This document shows, piece by piece, positions 45,628 to 57,934 of a DNA stretch of 64,000 nucleotides. Position 1 is the first letter of the stretch. Each line of letters begins with the position of its first letter. Below the pieces are notes generated by a model. It ran no database searches and was not told the DNA's origin. It was given only the letters and a program-made list of their open reading frames with translations. The DNA is from Cinnamomum chago (taxonomy: Eukaryota; Streptophyta; Magnoliopsida; Laurales; Lauraceae). The DNA lies in NCBI GenBank assembly GCA_038049695.1, contig CP142458.1, positions 65,257,501 to 65,321,500 on the forward strand. The letters run 5' to 3'. Position numbers and translations under genes: made by a program.

Positions 45628-46445
45628 GTTGGCTAAATTCATGGGTTGGACGAAACTCTGAGTCTTTTGAGTTGTATTTTATATTTAGAAAAAGACTCCA
45701 AAGACAGAAGATTGGAAGGCCTCAGAAGAAGAAATTCTAAAAGAATTAGAAAAAGAATGCTGGAGAAAGATAGCTGAAATTCCGGATCAACTAGAATGGG
45801 GTCCGCTCGAGAGACCACATTATCCGCTCGAGCGGACAAAGTCAGAATAGCCAGACGCTGAAATAGAACCTCATCCGCTCGAGCGGACAAGGCGGCAGAG
45901 TCCAGGATTAATTAGAAACTGCTTTTCTAATTATGTCCAAACTGCTTGTTTTAGTCCTAATCATCTTAGGCAACCTTAAGCACGTCCCAAGGGTTATTTA
46001 AAGGACTTAGGGGCTATTCCAAATAGAGAGCTCACCTCTCAAAGTTCTGAGTTAGAGATTATCATTGAGAGAATTCTTCTCTAGAGATTTATTAAGGAGT
46101 TGTGCTGACAAGTTCTCTAGGGCTAGTTCTTCTGCATCCTTTGTAGAAGATTATCTTCTTACGAGAAGACTTAAGGAGTCAAGCGTTGGATTGAATCTGT
46201 TGTAATTAACGGTGTGAAGTTGTTGAAGCGTGAAGCGACACAAGGTAACTTCAGTACTTGGGTAGGGGATATCTGGGGAAGAGATCTGAGTTTCTTGTAA
46301 TTGCGAGATTCATAGTGTTTGATTTGATCCAGTTCAGATATGTGCTTTTTCACCCGATTAGGATTTTCCACCTTAAATTTGGTGTCCTTGTGGTGTGTGC
46401 TTGTGAAGTTTATTTCCGCTGCATATTGTTTATTTCTGCACACTT
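45628..46445 (+). repeat. copia-type solo LTR (probable)
   Basis: This block starts TGTTGGCTAAATTC and ends near TTTCTGCACA. Late in it come AGGATTTTCCACCTTAAATTTGG and TTATTTCCGC, words typical of the R/U5 part of plant copia LTRs. It contains TCCGCTCGAGCGGA twice (45823-45836 and 45874-45887). No matching partner LTR, PBS or gag follows, and no clear target duplication was found. It lies about 225 bases beyond the CNGC stop codon. Confidence 0.5.
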
Positions 46446-47419
46446 TTGACTTGATTGTTTAATTAGACCAATCTAGAGATTACGGACCCTAAATCTTTCA
46501 AATCACACACATGCCTAAAGATCAACTCTTAGGTCTTCAAGTTTAAAGCATCACATCTAATTAACTGGTATTCCAACTTAGCAAAATAAAAAAACTATAT
46601 AAGAAAATAGAAATAAGTTAAAAATAAAGTAAATTTACATAATGTGATGACCCTTTAATTCAAAAACGCCAACAACGATGACAACCATCATGTTTGTGTG
46701 AGAAAATGAAGCGGTACAGAGTACTCTAACATACCCAAAAAGTTTGATAATACCATAACATTTTTTCTGTATATGACATGTAATTCCTTGATTCTTAGAT
46801 TATTTTTATTATGAGAATGAGTTGAATAAGAATTCTATTTTCAACTGATAGCCTTATGAATACACCAAAGTGGGTCCCACACAAACTGGAGCGTACACTA
46901 AAAAAACAAACATTGACCCATAACTGATTAAGTCATGTCCCTCGTATAAATTCTTCATTTTCTTGACAAAACATATAACAGGGAGAATGAGATTTGCCCA
47001 AAGGTAACGTCACGCAATAGCTATGCAGGCCTCTTCATTCTAATAGAAAAATGATTTTTATTCATTTGTAAATTTTCATTCCAAGGGAATAATTTGCAAC
47101 AATCAAAGAGAGTTCAACCAAATGCATTCTAGACTACCAATAATAGCTTAGTGATTTCCATCACACACACACACACACACACAAACACACATATATATTG
47201 CTAAATGGTAAATTGTATTAAGAAAAGGAGAATAGGGAAAAAGGGCACCCCAAGGCCAAAGAGGCTACAACAAACAAAAGAAGAAAGGAAGAAAATACAA
47301 CAAGGGATAACAAAAAGCTATACTGAGCGTAAGCATGAAATTAAACCAAACCCAAGAAAACCAATATAGGATGATGCTGAATAGAGATCTTTGTTGTAGA
47401 TTGAGATATAATCATACCA
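46446..47419. other. non-coding spacer with (AC)n and a LINE 3' fragment
   Basis: AT-rich sequence with no supported gene. 47161-47182 is an (AC)n microsatellite. 47200-47300, on the minus strand, reads TTTGGCCTTGGGGTGCCC and AATACAATTTACCATTTAG, which resembles the 3' end of a plant LINE. Confidence 0.5.
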
Positions 47420-47944
47420 TTGATGCAATCCTCAAGGATTACCTTTGCGCCCAACAACTTAGAATCCCCCCCTGATACGATGCCTCCCGTCCGCCAACAT
47501 CTCCATCGCCCTCCTCCTAAGCCCAAACCCTCCCCGTCAGCCAACCTCTTGTCCTCTTCCATCAGCCTCCCAGACCCTCTATCTCCCCCTCTTCCCATCC
47601 CTTTTCCCCAGCCTAGCGCCATTCCTCATCTAGATGGTGAGCAGTCTGCCTCTCCTTTTCCCCTTCCTCTGGCCAACCACCATCTCTATTCATCTGATCT
47701 TCCAAATTATATCGGCTCTATTCAGGGAAGGCCACCTACTCATCATCCGGATCTCATCTCTCTAGTTCCCTGCTCCCTTTCCCCTCATAACCCTTCTCCC
47801 CTGCTGGCCCCCTCTCCAGCTATTTCCAACCTCCAATCCTCTTATATTCCTCCAATTTCCACATCAACTCCCAGCACCCTCCTAAACCATATCCCTTCCC
47901 CCCTGGCGGCACCCTCCCCAGTTTTTCCCAAATACCAACCCTCT
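47420..47944 (+). pseudogene. LINE ORF1, 5' piece
   Basis: A Pro/Ser/Leu-rich open frame, for example MPPVRQHLHRPPPKPKPSPS, is typical of the low-complexity N-terminus of plant LINE ORF1 proteins. It runs into the 5' LTR at 47945 and there loses meaning. It matches no host Pro-rich protein that I recognise. Placement in the LINE rests on the shared compositional style and on the target-site match with 59153. Confidence 0.6.
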
Positions 47945-48753
47945 TGTGTGGGGCATCCCTTAATGTGCCAGCTAAGTAGAGAATGACGATGATCCATACT
48001 GAAATCTCGTCTCGGCTGAAGGCGTCTCGGCACAGGAAGCCGTGGAAGCCGTGATGCTTGCCGAGACCACCAACGACGCACCCCGTCTCGGCAAGAAGCT
48101 ACACCAAGCAGGGGAGCTCACCTCGGCCACGCCCGAGGGGACGAGTTCCGTACAAGGCAGGCATAAACGGCCACACCTGACATCCGGACACGTGGCAGGG
48201 TTTGGGCATGTGATGACGGGACATAAACGTCATCCACTTCGTCCACTTTCGCCCCATCTGGTGGCTATAGCCATATCGGGGCAAGGTCCAAGAAAGGATC
48301 CGATAGGACCTCAGCCGCCAACAAGTCAAGGCAAGATCAGGCCCAACATGACTAACATTTAATGCAGCATGGGCTGATTGAACCCTCATTTAATGCAATG
48401 TGGGCTATGATGGGTCCCCATTAATTACTCTATGGGCTAATGGATCCCTAGCAGTCAAATCAGAGGCCCACTAGCTGATATCCCCTAAGGCTTTCTCATA
48501 TAAGAGGTTCCAGGACCCAGAAGAAGGTACGCATACTCTCAAGCATGCAACCACACACCAGCTTCCTCTTCTCCAATCAGCTTTCCTGCACTAACTTAGG
48601 CATCGGAGAGCCCCGCGCTGCCCACAGCCAGGGTCCTCTGACTGTTTATTCTCCCTTTTCAGGTCCCCAGATCAAGCAGTTCTTTCTCTGGTCCCTTGGA
48701 TAAGTCCCTTGAGGCACCTCCATAATCTTGTGACTGTATTTTCTGCACTTACA
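47945..48753 (+). repeat. 5' LTR of the Tat element
   Basis: 809 bases from TGTGTGGGGCATCCC to ..TTTCTGCACTTACA. It includes a TATA-like CATATAAG (48497-48505), absent from the 3' LTR, and a 9-base duplication (GCCGTGGAA) near 48047. Confidence 0.93.
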
Positions 48754-48755
48754 AT

Positions 48756-48773
48756 TGGCGCCGTTTGTGGGGA
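48756..48773 (+). other. Tat primer-binding site
   Basis: TGGCGCCGTTTGTGGGGA starts two bases after the LTR end. This is the usual gypsy/Tat-type PBS; I have not assigned the tRNA. Confidence 0.8.
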
Positions 48774-48798
48774 ACGATTTTACAGTCTTCCTCAACAC

Positions 48799-50594
48799 AA
48801 TGACCAAGAGAGCTGTGAAAGACGGAGAGACGTCTAAAGCGCGTCGAGCGGGATCAACCTCTGTCACCCTCCCTGCCAAGAGGGGAGGCGAGGAGAACTC
48901 TTGCAGACGATTACGATGAGCGCGGTTTCATCCCCATCGACGTTCAGGAGCATAACCTTCGCTCGGAGTCACCTTCCAGGGGGCTAGTTGCGTCTCTCCA
49001 GCGGGGAGGCCCTTGACAGCAGCTTCGAGAGGATCCCTTGCTAGGACGGGTTCAGCGGGGCAAGTCTCCAATGGTGGATGGACCAGTTCCCTCTGATCAT
49101 CCGGAGGACGTTGACGATGATGATTATGATCCTGGTGATGATTTCGACTCCACCCTCGAGGAGATTAGAGTACAAAATGAGACCATCAAAGAGAAGGATG
49201 CACTGATCCGCCAGCTCCAGCAGCAACTGGAGAGAGCCGCGGGCTCGACCCAGCAGCAGCATCAGCGGCAGTCGCGGCGACAAGACGAGGGGAGGGATTC
49301 TTGTAGCAGATGTACTGTTCCCCCGAGAAGGATTTGAGGATTCATCTGAACGAGAAGCGATCTCAGATCGAGAGGCGTGACGGAACTCGCGATGATGGTT
49401 TGAGCGCCAGCCGTAGCTACTCGAGGAAGATGTCAGAAACTATTCCAGAGGGCAAGTATCACGACCAGGAGTGGCTAGACGAGCGCATAAGGAGGACAGT
49501 TCAGCGCAATCTGGAGGTGGCTAGTCTTGCCCGAGACCAACGGGATGCTTGCTGTGACTCCATCGATCTCGGTGCGTCCCCCTTCTCTCGCGACATCAGG
49601 AGATACACCTTGCCAAAGAAATTCACCGTCCCGAGGTTCGTCACTTATGACGGGACCTCGGATCCAGCTGCGCATCTCAGACACTTCTCTCAGAGGATGT
49701 CTGTTTGGGGGGACGAGGGCCACCTGAACTGTCAAGTCTTTTCCTCCAGTTTGGGAGACCTCCCCCTGAAGTGGTTATGCGCGCTCCCCGAGGAGTCCAT
49801 CTCAAGTTGGCCACAGCTCCAGCAGTCATTCATGAAGAAGTTCCAGGCCTACAGAATCTTGCCAAAAACGGATGCAGATATTATGGCCCTGAAGATGAAG
49901 CGGGAGGAGAACGTCACCCAGTTCGCCAAGCGATTCTGGACAGTCTATAGCCAGATCAAGAACTCCAAGGACGAGGTGGCAATCTTCGCATTCCGGAATG
50001 CCTTGCTGCCAGACAGTGATCTTCGCAAAGATCTGGCCAGGAACCTAGTGTCGTCCATAACAATGCTGATGTCCATAGTCAACCGCTACATCACCCAAGA
50101 GGACGACCAGGTCCGCGCTCGGGAAAGCTTCGGGGCCGTACAGAAAGACCGAGGTGGAAAGCCCTCAAAGAAAGATAAGGGACCGTTCCGAAGGGATGAG
50201 CCGGACAGACGCTGGGCACCAGCTAGCTCGGCAAGGGCCCCAGCGTTCACCCCGGGCGGAAGCAAAAAGCCTAGGCTATTCGAGGGCCCATACCGGACAG
50301 TTAACACGATCTTCAAGGAGCCCATCCACAAGATCATGTACAAGATCAAATCGAAGCCATACTTCAGCTGGCCGGAGCCAATGCAAGGAGACCCGTCTTC
50401 CCAAGATTAGAGCAGGTTTTGTGCGTATCACAAGCAGAGTGGTCACAAGACTGAAGAGTGCAGGATATTGCGGTCACATCTGGAGAAGTTCGTCCAGGAT
50501 GGACATCTGCAGGAGTATATCAAGGCGGACACCAGGAATGACAACCAAGCTCCACAACGAGACGAGAGGGGCCACGACAGCGACGGGTCAGAGA
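48799..50594 (+). pseudogene. Tat gag, broken
   Basis: A start ATG at 48799 opens a short frame. The acidic/coiled segment lies at 49038-49337 in a second frame and the main gag at 49310 onward in a third, so at least two frameshifts separate them. The core includes YTLPKKFTVPRFVTYDGTSD, HLRHFSQRMSVWGDE, FSSSLGDLPLKWL and FMKKFQAYR, diagnostic of plant gypsy gag. A TAG stop (50408-50410) precedes the knuckle CAYHKQSGHKTEEC, a Cys-His-His-Cys variant usual for Tat gag. The protein would form the retrotransposon particle. Confidence 0.85.
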
Positions 50595-51511
50595 AAATCA
50601 TCAACGTCATCTACTTAGCTCCCCCGCCCAAGGGGAGTAACCGAGCACGAGCCGAATCCAGGCGGGCCTCCCACAACGAGCAGGTGATGGCGGCCGAACT
50701 CGGTTCAACTCCGAAAAAGGCTCGGAGGGAGCGACCCAAGATCTGGTTCTCAGATGTGGACTTGGAAGGGGTCCAGCTTCCCCATAACGATCCACTCATC
50801 GTCACTCTGAAACTGGACTGCACTGCACATGGTGTAAAGGATTGCACCGTACAGAGGGTCCTTGTCGACCCCGGTAGTTCTTCTGAGGTCCTCTATTTCG
50901 ATTACTTCCGAAGGATGTGTCTAACAGAGAAGGATCTGCAGGAGGCCCAAATTCCTCTCATAGGCTTCAGCGCCATGCCCGTGTACCCCAAACGAAAGGT
51001 GATGCTCAGGGTCGAGGTCGGTGGTGCATCCGTTGTGACAAACTTCTTGGAGGTTGACGCGCCCTCACCCTATAATGCCATAATGGGCAGGACCTGGCTC
51101 CACAGTCTGGAGGCAGTCCCTTTTACTCACCACCAGAAGCTGAAATTCCCATTGGAAGGGAGGAACGATAGGGTTGAAATAGTTACAGTTCGGGGAGATC
51201 AACAGACAACCAAGCAGTATCTAATGGCCGTAGTTTCCGGGGAACGAGAGCCCAAGGAAGTCAACATGGCCGAAATGGAGAAGAAGCTGGATGGGATCGG
51301 CCAGGACCCGGAAACGAAAAGCGTGGAGGACCTGACCGAAATCAGGATTGACTCAAATGATCCGGAATGGTTCTTCCTGCACGGCACCCAGCTCGCAGAG
51401 CCAGAGAAGTCCGAGCTGGTCCAATTCCTGGTGCAGAACAAAAACGCCTTTGATCCTGAGGTAATGTGCCATAAACTGAATGTGGACCCTAACCACAAAC
51501 CGGTGATGTAG
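50595..51511 (+). pseudogene. Tat protease region
   Basis: Same frame as gag. The aspartic protease motif appears as VLVDPGSSSEVL, followed by YNAIMGRTWLHSLEAVPFTHHQ, a strong plant gypsy protease signature. The frame closes with TAG at 51509-51511. Confidence 0.85.
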
Positions 51512-52774
51512 AAAGCTCGCAGGACCGGGGTTCCGCAGACCGAGGTCGTGGTTGAGGAGGTGGACTAGCTGCTCGAAGCCGGGGTGATCAGAGAAGTCCA
51601 ATACCCGACCTGGTTGGCCAATACGGTGGTCGTCAAAAAGAAAATAGGCAAGTGGAGAGTTTGCGTTGACTTCACCGACCTCAACAAAGCCTGTCCCAAG
51701 GATAGCTTCCCTCTCCCGAAGATCGACCAGATGATTGATGCCACTGCCGGACACGACATGATGAGTTTCCTTGACGCGTACCGCGACTATCATCAGATAC
51801 CACTGTATGGGCCGGACGAAGAGAAGACAACCTTCATAACACCCAGAGGCACCTACTGTTATTAGGTGATGCCATTTGGGTTGAAGAACGCAGGAGCCAC
51901 CTATCAGCGACTTGTCACCAGGATGTTCCAGGCTCACCTCGGCAAGACTGTTGAAGTCTACATTGACGATATGGTCGTCAAGTCCAAACAGGTGCAGAAC
52001 CATTTGGAAGATTTAGCTCAGGTCTTCGATGTTTTGAAGAAATTTCAGCTCAGGCTCAATGCGTCTAAATGCGCGTTTAGTGTTGGTTCCGGCAAGTTCC
52101 TGGGGAGTTTGGTCACGCGCAGAGGGATCGAGGTAAATCCAGACCAGATCTCGGCTATCCTCAGGGTACAGAGTCCCACTTCGGCAAAGGAGGTCCAAAA
52201 GCTCACTGGAATGGCGGCCGCACTGAATCGTTTCATCAGCAGATCTTCAGATAAGTGTCGGCCCTTCTTTCAGCTTCTTAGAAAAAATTCAAAATTCCAA
52301 TGGACTCCGGAATGTGATCAGGCCTTGCAGGAGCTGAAGGCCTATCTTTCCTCACCTCCTCTACTATCAACTCCGATTCACGGAGGATTTTTGTACTTAT
52401 ATCTGGCGGTCTCGGATCATGCGGTGAGCTCGGTCCTCATCAGAGAAGAGGACAAGCTCCAAAAACCTATTTATTATACGAGCAAGACCCTCATCGATGC
52501 CGAGACCAGATATCTGCCACTAGAGAAGCTCGCTCTGGCACTTGTTAGTGCCTCGCGGAAGCCCTCTCATTACTTCCAAACACACACTATAGTGGTCGTT
52601 ACAGAACATCCACTTAAGTCTGTTTTTAAAAAAGCTGACTTTTCAGGAAGAATCTCTAGATGGACTGTCGAACTGGGGCAGTACGAAATTCAGTATCAGC
52701 CCAGGACAGCGATCAAGGCCCAAGTATTGGCAGATTTTCTTGTCGAGTTCTCTTCGAGTTCGACACCAATCTAG
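51512..52774 (+). pseudogene. Tat reverse transcriptase and RNase H
   Basis: Still in the gag frame after TAG stops at 51509 and 51566. Motifs in order: KWRVCVDFTDLNKACPKD, SFLDAYRDYHQI (usually SGYHQI), VMPFGLKNAGATYQR, and the catalytic box VYIDDMVVKSK (51959-51973). They are followed by the connection and RNase H region, YLAVSDHAVSSVLI through VLADFLVEF. A TAG at 51863-51865 splits RT between GTYCY and VMPFG. Another TAG (52772-52774) ends the block. Catalytic residues are mostly intact, but the stops preclude a full polyprotein. Confidence 0.9.
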
Positions 52775-53340
52775 CTCGGCACCGAACTGGGGGGCAGAGG
52801 GCACGAGGCGCCCACGGGCTTTGAACAATCACAAGGCCAAGCCCTCACTCCAGTTTGGAGAGTCTTTGTCGACGGGTCTTCCACCTCGAAAAGAGTCGGT
52901 GCAGGAGTTGTCCTCCAATCTCCAGAAGGGCTGGTCATCGAGCAGGCTTTGACCCTGGATTTCAAGGCGTCGAACAATGAATCCGAGTATGAAGCCTTAT
53001 TAGCCGGATTGAACAATGCCAAAATCCTTGAAGCTCAACAGCTTGTTGTCTTCAGTGATTCCCAGCTGGTGGCGAACCAGCTGACTGGGGACTACCAAGC
53101 TCGGGACGACAGGATGGCCGCGTATTTGGCCCTGGAAAAGAAGATGCTCTCTCAGTTTCAGACGGCCGAAATCAAACAGATAGGCAGAGAATCAAACTCT
53201 CACGCGGACGCTCTTGCAAACTTAGCCTCTACTGTCGAAGTAGGAAGAAAAAGAAACATCGAAGTAGGATCGCTGGCCGAGCCCAGCATTGAGCTCCATC
53301 CACCTCGGGAAGTGTTGTGTCTTGATCTCGGCCCCGAGCT
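52775..53340 (+). pseudogene. second (archaeal-type) RNase H of the Tat element
   Basis: The same frame shows VFVDGSSTSKRVGAGVVL, NNESEYEALLAGL, VFSDSQLVANQL and SNSHADALANLAS, the D, E, D and D positions of an RNase H fold. Presence of this extra domain between the RT-linked RNase H and integrase is a known trait of the Tat lineage. A frameshift follows near 53330-53341. Confidence 0.85.
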
Positions 53341-53341
53341 G

Positions 53342-54578
53342 GATGGACCCTATCATAGCCTATCTCAAGGACGACAAGCTTCCCGAGGACAGTGGCGAGG
53401 CTCATCGAATCAGACTCAAAGCACCCCGGTTCTGATTGTCCCCCGAAGTCAAACTCTACAGGAAGTCGTTCACAGGCCCATACCTCCAGTGCGTTCATCC
53501 AAGCAAAGTCGAAGACTTCCTCTTTGAAATACATGAAGGGATCTGCGGGAGCCACATTGGAGGGAAATCCCTCGCCTACCGAGCCATCAGCCAGGGCTAC
53601 TGGTGGCCATATATGCAGAAGGATGCACAAGTATACGCGAGAAAGTGTGAAAAGTGTCAGAAATTCTCCCACTCTCTCCATCAACCGACGCAGGACCTTA
53701 GTCCGCTCTCCAGCCCATGGCCATTCGCCCAGTGGGGGCTCGACATTGTGGGACCGCTTCATCGAGCTTCGGGGAACAAGAGGTGGCTAATTGTGGCTAC
53801 CGACTACTTCACCAAATGGATCGAGGCGGAGCCATTGTCCTCCATCATAGAGCAGGATTCTAAGAGCTTTGTATGGAAAAATATTGTTACGAGGTTCGGC
53901 ATCCCCAGAACTTTGATCTCTGACAACGAGACCCAATTCGACTCCAACCTCTTCAAGAGCTTCTGCCAAGAGCTCGGCATCCGCAATCACTACTCCACCC
54001 CGGCTTACCCACAGAGTAACGGCCAGGCAGAAATCTCTAATAAGGTGGTGCTCGACGGACTGAAGAAGCGACTTGACAGAGCTAAGGGAAGGTGGGTGGA
54101 AGAGTTTCCGAGCGTCTTGTGGGCTTATAGAACAACTCCAAGGCGTTCCACTTCGGCAACTCCTTTTTCCTTAGCTTGTGGAATAGAGGCTGTCATTCCC
54201 TTAGAGATCAGCCTCCCTACTTTGAGGACCGAGCTCTTCGATCAAGGCCGGAATGAGTCGCATTTAGCTTTGGAACTGGACTTAGCCGATGAGCGAAGGG
54301 AAGCAACTGCAATCTGGTTGACCGCCTATCAGCAACAGTTGGCCAGAGGGTATAATCAGAAGGTTAGAGAAAGAATATTCTCAGTGGGCGAGTTGGTTCT
54401 CAAGAAGACACTCCCAAACCGTAGAAACCCCAACCAGGGCAAGCTGGCGCTGAATTGGCACAGACCCTTCAAGGTGATCTCCACTGCTGGACAATCAACC
54501 TATCGACTTGAAGACATGGCAGGTAGACAGCTACCTCGGCCGTGGAATGCGTCTCATCTCAAGAAGTTCTATTTTTGA
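53342..54578 (+). pseudogene. Tat integrase
   Basis: After the frameshift, integrase continues to TGA at 54576-54578. A TGA at 53433-53435 interrupts the start. The HHCC zinc finger is HEGICGSH...CEKCQKF. The catalytic core has WGLDIVGPL, TLISDNETQFDS and NGQAEISNK (D, D, E). The C-terminus ends with SVGELVLKK and a GPF-like WHRPFKVISTA. It would insert the cDNA. The core itself is free of stops. Confidence 0.9.
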
Positions 54579-54652
54579 AACTTGTACCCTGTACTTAGAA
54601 GATTTCAATAAGAGAGAATTTCCCATTCAGAGAACGGAGCATCCTTTATCAG

Positions 54653-55357
54653 CAGTTCCGCTACGGCCAATGATGAGATTGCCTTGAGTCGGCTACGTGC
54701 CACCCGGGCGTGAAGCCGTTATGGCCAATGATGAGATCGCCTCGGGTCAGCTACGTGCCACCCGGGCGTGAAGCCGTTACGGCCAATGATGAGATCGCCT
54801 CGGGTCGGCTACGTGCCACCCGGGCGTGAAGCCGTTACGGCCAATGATGAGATCGCCTCGGGTCGGCTACGTGCCACCCGGGCGTGAAGCCGTTACGGCC
54901 AATGATGAGATCCCCTCGGGTCGGCTACGTGCCACCTGGGCGTGAAGCCGTTATGGCCAATGATGAGATCGCCTCGGGTCGGCTACGTTCCACCAGGGTG
55001 TGAAGCCGTTATGGCCAATGATGAGATCGCCTCGGGTCGGCTACGTGCCATTCGGGCGTGAAGCCATTAGGGCCAATGATGAGATCACCTCGGGTCGGCT
55101 ACGTGCCACCAGGGCGTGAAGCCGTTACGGCCAATGATGAGATCACCTCGGGTCGGCTACGTGCCACCCGGGCGTGAAGCCGTTACGGCCAATGATGAGA
55201 TCGCCTCGGGTCGGTTACGTGCCACCCGGGCGTGAAGCCGTTACGGCCAATGATGAGATCGCCTCGGGTCGGCTACGTGCCACCCGGGCGTGAAGCCATT
55301 ACGGCCAATGATGAGATCGCCTCGGGTCGGCTACATACCGCCCAGGCGTGAAGCCAT
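54653..55357. repeat. 58-bp minisatellite, 12 copies
   Basis: GGCCAATGATGAGATCGCCT recurs exactly every 58 bases from about 54665 to 55303 (12 copies), with a decayed thirteenth near 55361. Units differ by a few substitutions (e.g. TACGTGCCACCCGGGCGTG versus CCACCAGG). It lies between integrase and the antisense gene, in the 3' untranslated region of the Tat element. Confidence 0.95.
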
Positions 55358-55861
55358 TAAGGCCGTCGACGAAATTGCCTGCGAAAGAAGTCGAGGTCCG
55401 TCTTGGCGGTAAACCGTCTCGGCCATCTTGGCTCGTCCGGGGCCGCCAACCTGTCAAACGGACCCGTTTCGGCTAGCAGAAGGGTTGATGCATGACCCCC
55501 TCCTCGGGGCCATATCAAAAGGCTAACGCGCTTCAGAGTCAACCCTAAATGTGAGACTAACTTATTACAGGATCTGTTGTGTCAGCCTTATTGTTCCGCA
55601 TGGATTCCTAACTTGGCTGAGCCCCCCCAACATGGGGCGCACTGAGCCGTGCCCTAACACTTAGACAAAAAAAAGGGGGAAAACAACAACACAATGACGA
55701 CAACACATTACGATCACTCCATTGCACAAAGACAGTTTGAAAAGGAAGGCTTTGTTTCATTAACCTATTCAAGATGTAGCTTTTACAAACCAAGTCCTTA
55801 CAAGAACAAACAGGAAAGAAAGAAAATCTCAACAGAAAAAGCTTGTGCTTTAAAGGCTTAT

Positions 55862-57934
55862 TCAGTGCCGGCGTCGGCGTCGGCTCCTTCGGTCAGAGGG
55901 GCTTCGACCGTCGCGGGGACGAAGTAGGGGGGTGGCAGTAACAACCTCGGTGGAGTCTGGGGAGGCGGCGTCGACCTTGGCTGAGTCGGGGGCACCAGCG
56001 AGCTCCTGGTTCGAGCTTGGGAACTTAGCTGGATTTTGGTAGTTCTGGTCGTCCTCGGGGACGCCCACTTTATCCAGAGCAGCCAGCCATCCAAGCTCCT
56101 AGGCCTTGTCCCGGACAGCCACTACTTGCGCTTCGTACAAAGAAGTCGCTTCGGCAACCCCTTCGTCGTAGGCCGCTTTGGTCTCGGACTCGAGCTTGGC
56201 GTTGGCCTCCTCAGTCTGCTCGGCCATCTTCTTCTTATACATCTCGATTTCGGCCTTTGCAGCCTCCACCTCGGCCGTGAGACTCCGGACACACCCCTCC
56301 TGCTCGGCCGCCTTTCTCCCCATATCCTCCACCGCAGCCTCCAGCGCCTTCTTTTGCGCCTCCGCCTCGGCCCTTTCAGCAGCTCTTTCGGCTCTGTTCT
56401 GCAGTGCCCTCTCTAACTGGACAAGGGATCTCTGCACCAGCTGCAAGATGAACAAGACGCAATGAGAAAACATAGCAGGGATAGAAGCCCATAAAAAATC
56501 AGACCATGAGAACTTACCAGAAACCCTGCCTGCATCGACGCCCCTGCTAGCGCGGCGTCGTCCTGCTCCCGATGACGAGCCATGTCCTTCGGGAGCGAGC
56601 AGGCGGTGGCTAGGGCCACCATCACCAAGGGATTCCCGTGGACCTGATCCTCCACCGACACGGGCCTCCCGGGACCAACGAGTAAAGAAGGTCTCCAGGG
56701 AGCTGGCCCGGGTGGGGAGACCACTAGGGGCCCCGGGGCGTCCTCAACCACGGGTTCGGTCCGAGGCCTTTTTTCTGGCCTGGCCGCCTCCTCCACCGTG
56801 GCCCCCCCGGACCGTTGTCGGCCTTCCGGATGTGGGGGCGGTGTGCGGGTCCTGTCGACTGCTGGAGGGGGGGTGTGCTGCGGAGGCCTCCTAGTGCTGC
56901 CGGAGCCGCCAAATGCCAGCAGGCTCAGGTCTTTCACTACAGGCTGACAACGAGGTGCCATCTCCTCCTCCGCTGCTTCTTCGATCACGATAAAGCGGCG
57001 AGGTCGCCTGATGAGCGGGCTCTCGCTCGACTCGGCTTCGGAAGTAGAGGCCTCGGCGCCGGACGCGCGCCTGCTCACCTCGGGGGCTGTTTGAGGTTGA
57101 GCCTCGGCTTCCCTTCTCTCCGGACTCCTCTGCTGCTCGGGCGCGACCTCAGCTCTCTTTGGACCGGCCTCCGATCTCTTGCAGTAGCCCCTGTATTTGG
57201 GCTCGTATTTGAGCAGTACCCATGCAGCCCGGTTGGAGAAATCAGTGCACTTGGCGACCTGGTTATGCCAGGAATCGTTCCTTACCCAACCTACAAGCCC
57301 GACTTTTCTCTGCCGAGCACCTGCAAGATCGGAGAAGCGTCAGTTCGGGAATTTGAAAGAAAGCAAGAAGATTAAGTTAGAACTGAAGAATGAAGAATTC
57401 CGTACTTGGAGCAACCCCGGGGCGGCGAGGGATGTTGTACGCTCTAACTTCCTCCTCGGGGCCGGACTCCCAATTCCCCGAGACGGAAATGAGGTCGTCC
57501 CCTGCGTACTTGCTGGGATCCTCCAGTGTCGTGACGAAAGCCCTTCGCTTCGGCTTGACGCGGAGATAATAGGTGTCCTCCTTCGTCTTACAAAGGTCGT
57601 ATACATCCTCTATGTCACGGATGTCTAAACCTATGTGGAGGTGCTGGTTCAATGCCACCGTGCCCATAATGACCTTGAAAGCATTCGGCATCAACTGGCA
57701 GGGAGTGAGGTTCCAGGAACAGAGGCAAGCCAGAAGCAGTGGTTGCAACGGGAACCTGACCCCTCCCTCAACAACCGCTATGAGCGGGAACGACATCCAG
57801 CCTCCAACACAAGATCAGCGAACGTGGTCCATGGGATCACCCTTCCGGACGAGGACATCGCCCGGAACCTTAAAGGCAAACCTAAAGCCTTCTATAGACT
57901 GGGGGGAGTGAACCCAGTGACTGTAAATCCCCAT
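55862..57934 (-). pseudogene. antisense three-exon accessory gene of the Tat element
   Basis: Read on the minus strand: exon 1 57934-57406 (529 nt), exon 2 57320-56518 (803 nt), exon 3 56440-55862. The two introns (57405-57321, 85 nt; 56517-56441, 77 nt) have GT donors and AG acceptors and keep one frame (phases 1 and 0). Exon 1 encodes GVRFPLQPLL...WNLTPCQLMPNAFKVIMG, resembling the plant family annotated as Transposase_28 (putative gypsy-type transposon). Exon 2 is Pro/Arg/Ser-rich. Exon 3 is a charged coiled coil (AERAAERAEAEAQKKALEAA). Two in-frame stops, TGA 57815-57817 and TAG 56099-56101, break it; without the latter the frame runs to 55862. Function is unknown. Confidence 0.82.

Noticed and set aside
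47420..47986. A host proline-rich protein gene
   Set aside because: The frame is cut by the Tat 5' LTR, and the sequence style and continuation after 59153 fit a LINE ORF1.
48099..48389. Open frames inside both Tat LTRs (also 58427-58894)
   Set aside because: They occur in both LTR copies by duplication, have no family match, and lie in regulatory LTR sequence.
54653..55357. Regular 58-bp repeats as a CRISPR array
   Set aside because: Units are contiguous tandem copies without unique spacers, inside a plant retrotransposon.
56036..57375. Plus-strand open frames opposite the antisense gene
   Set aside because: They are mirror frames of the GC-rich antisense exons, with no domains or start context.
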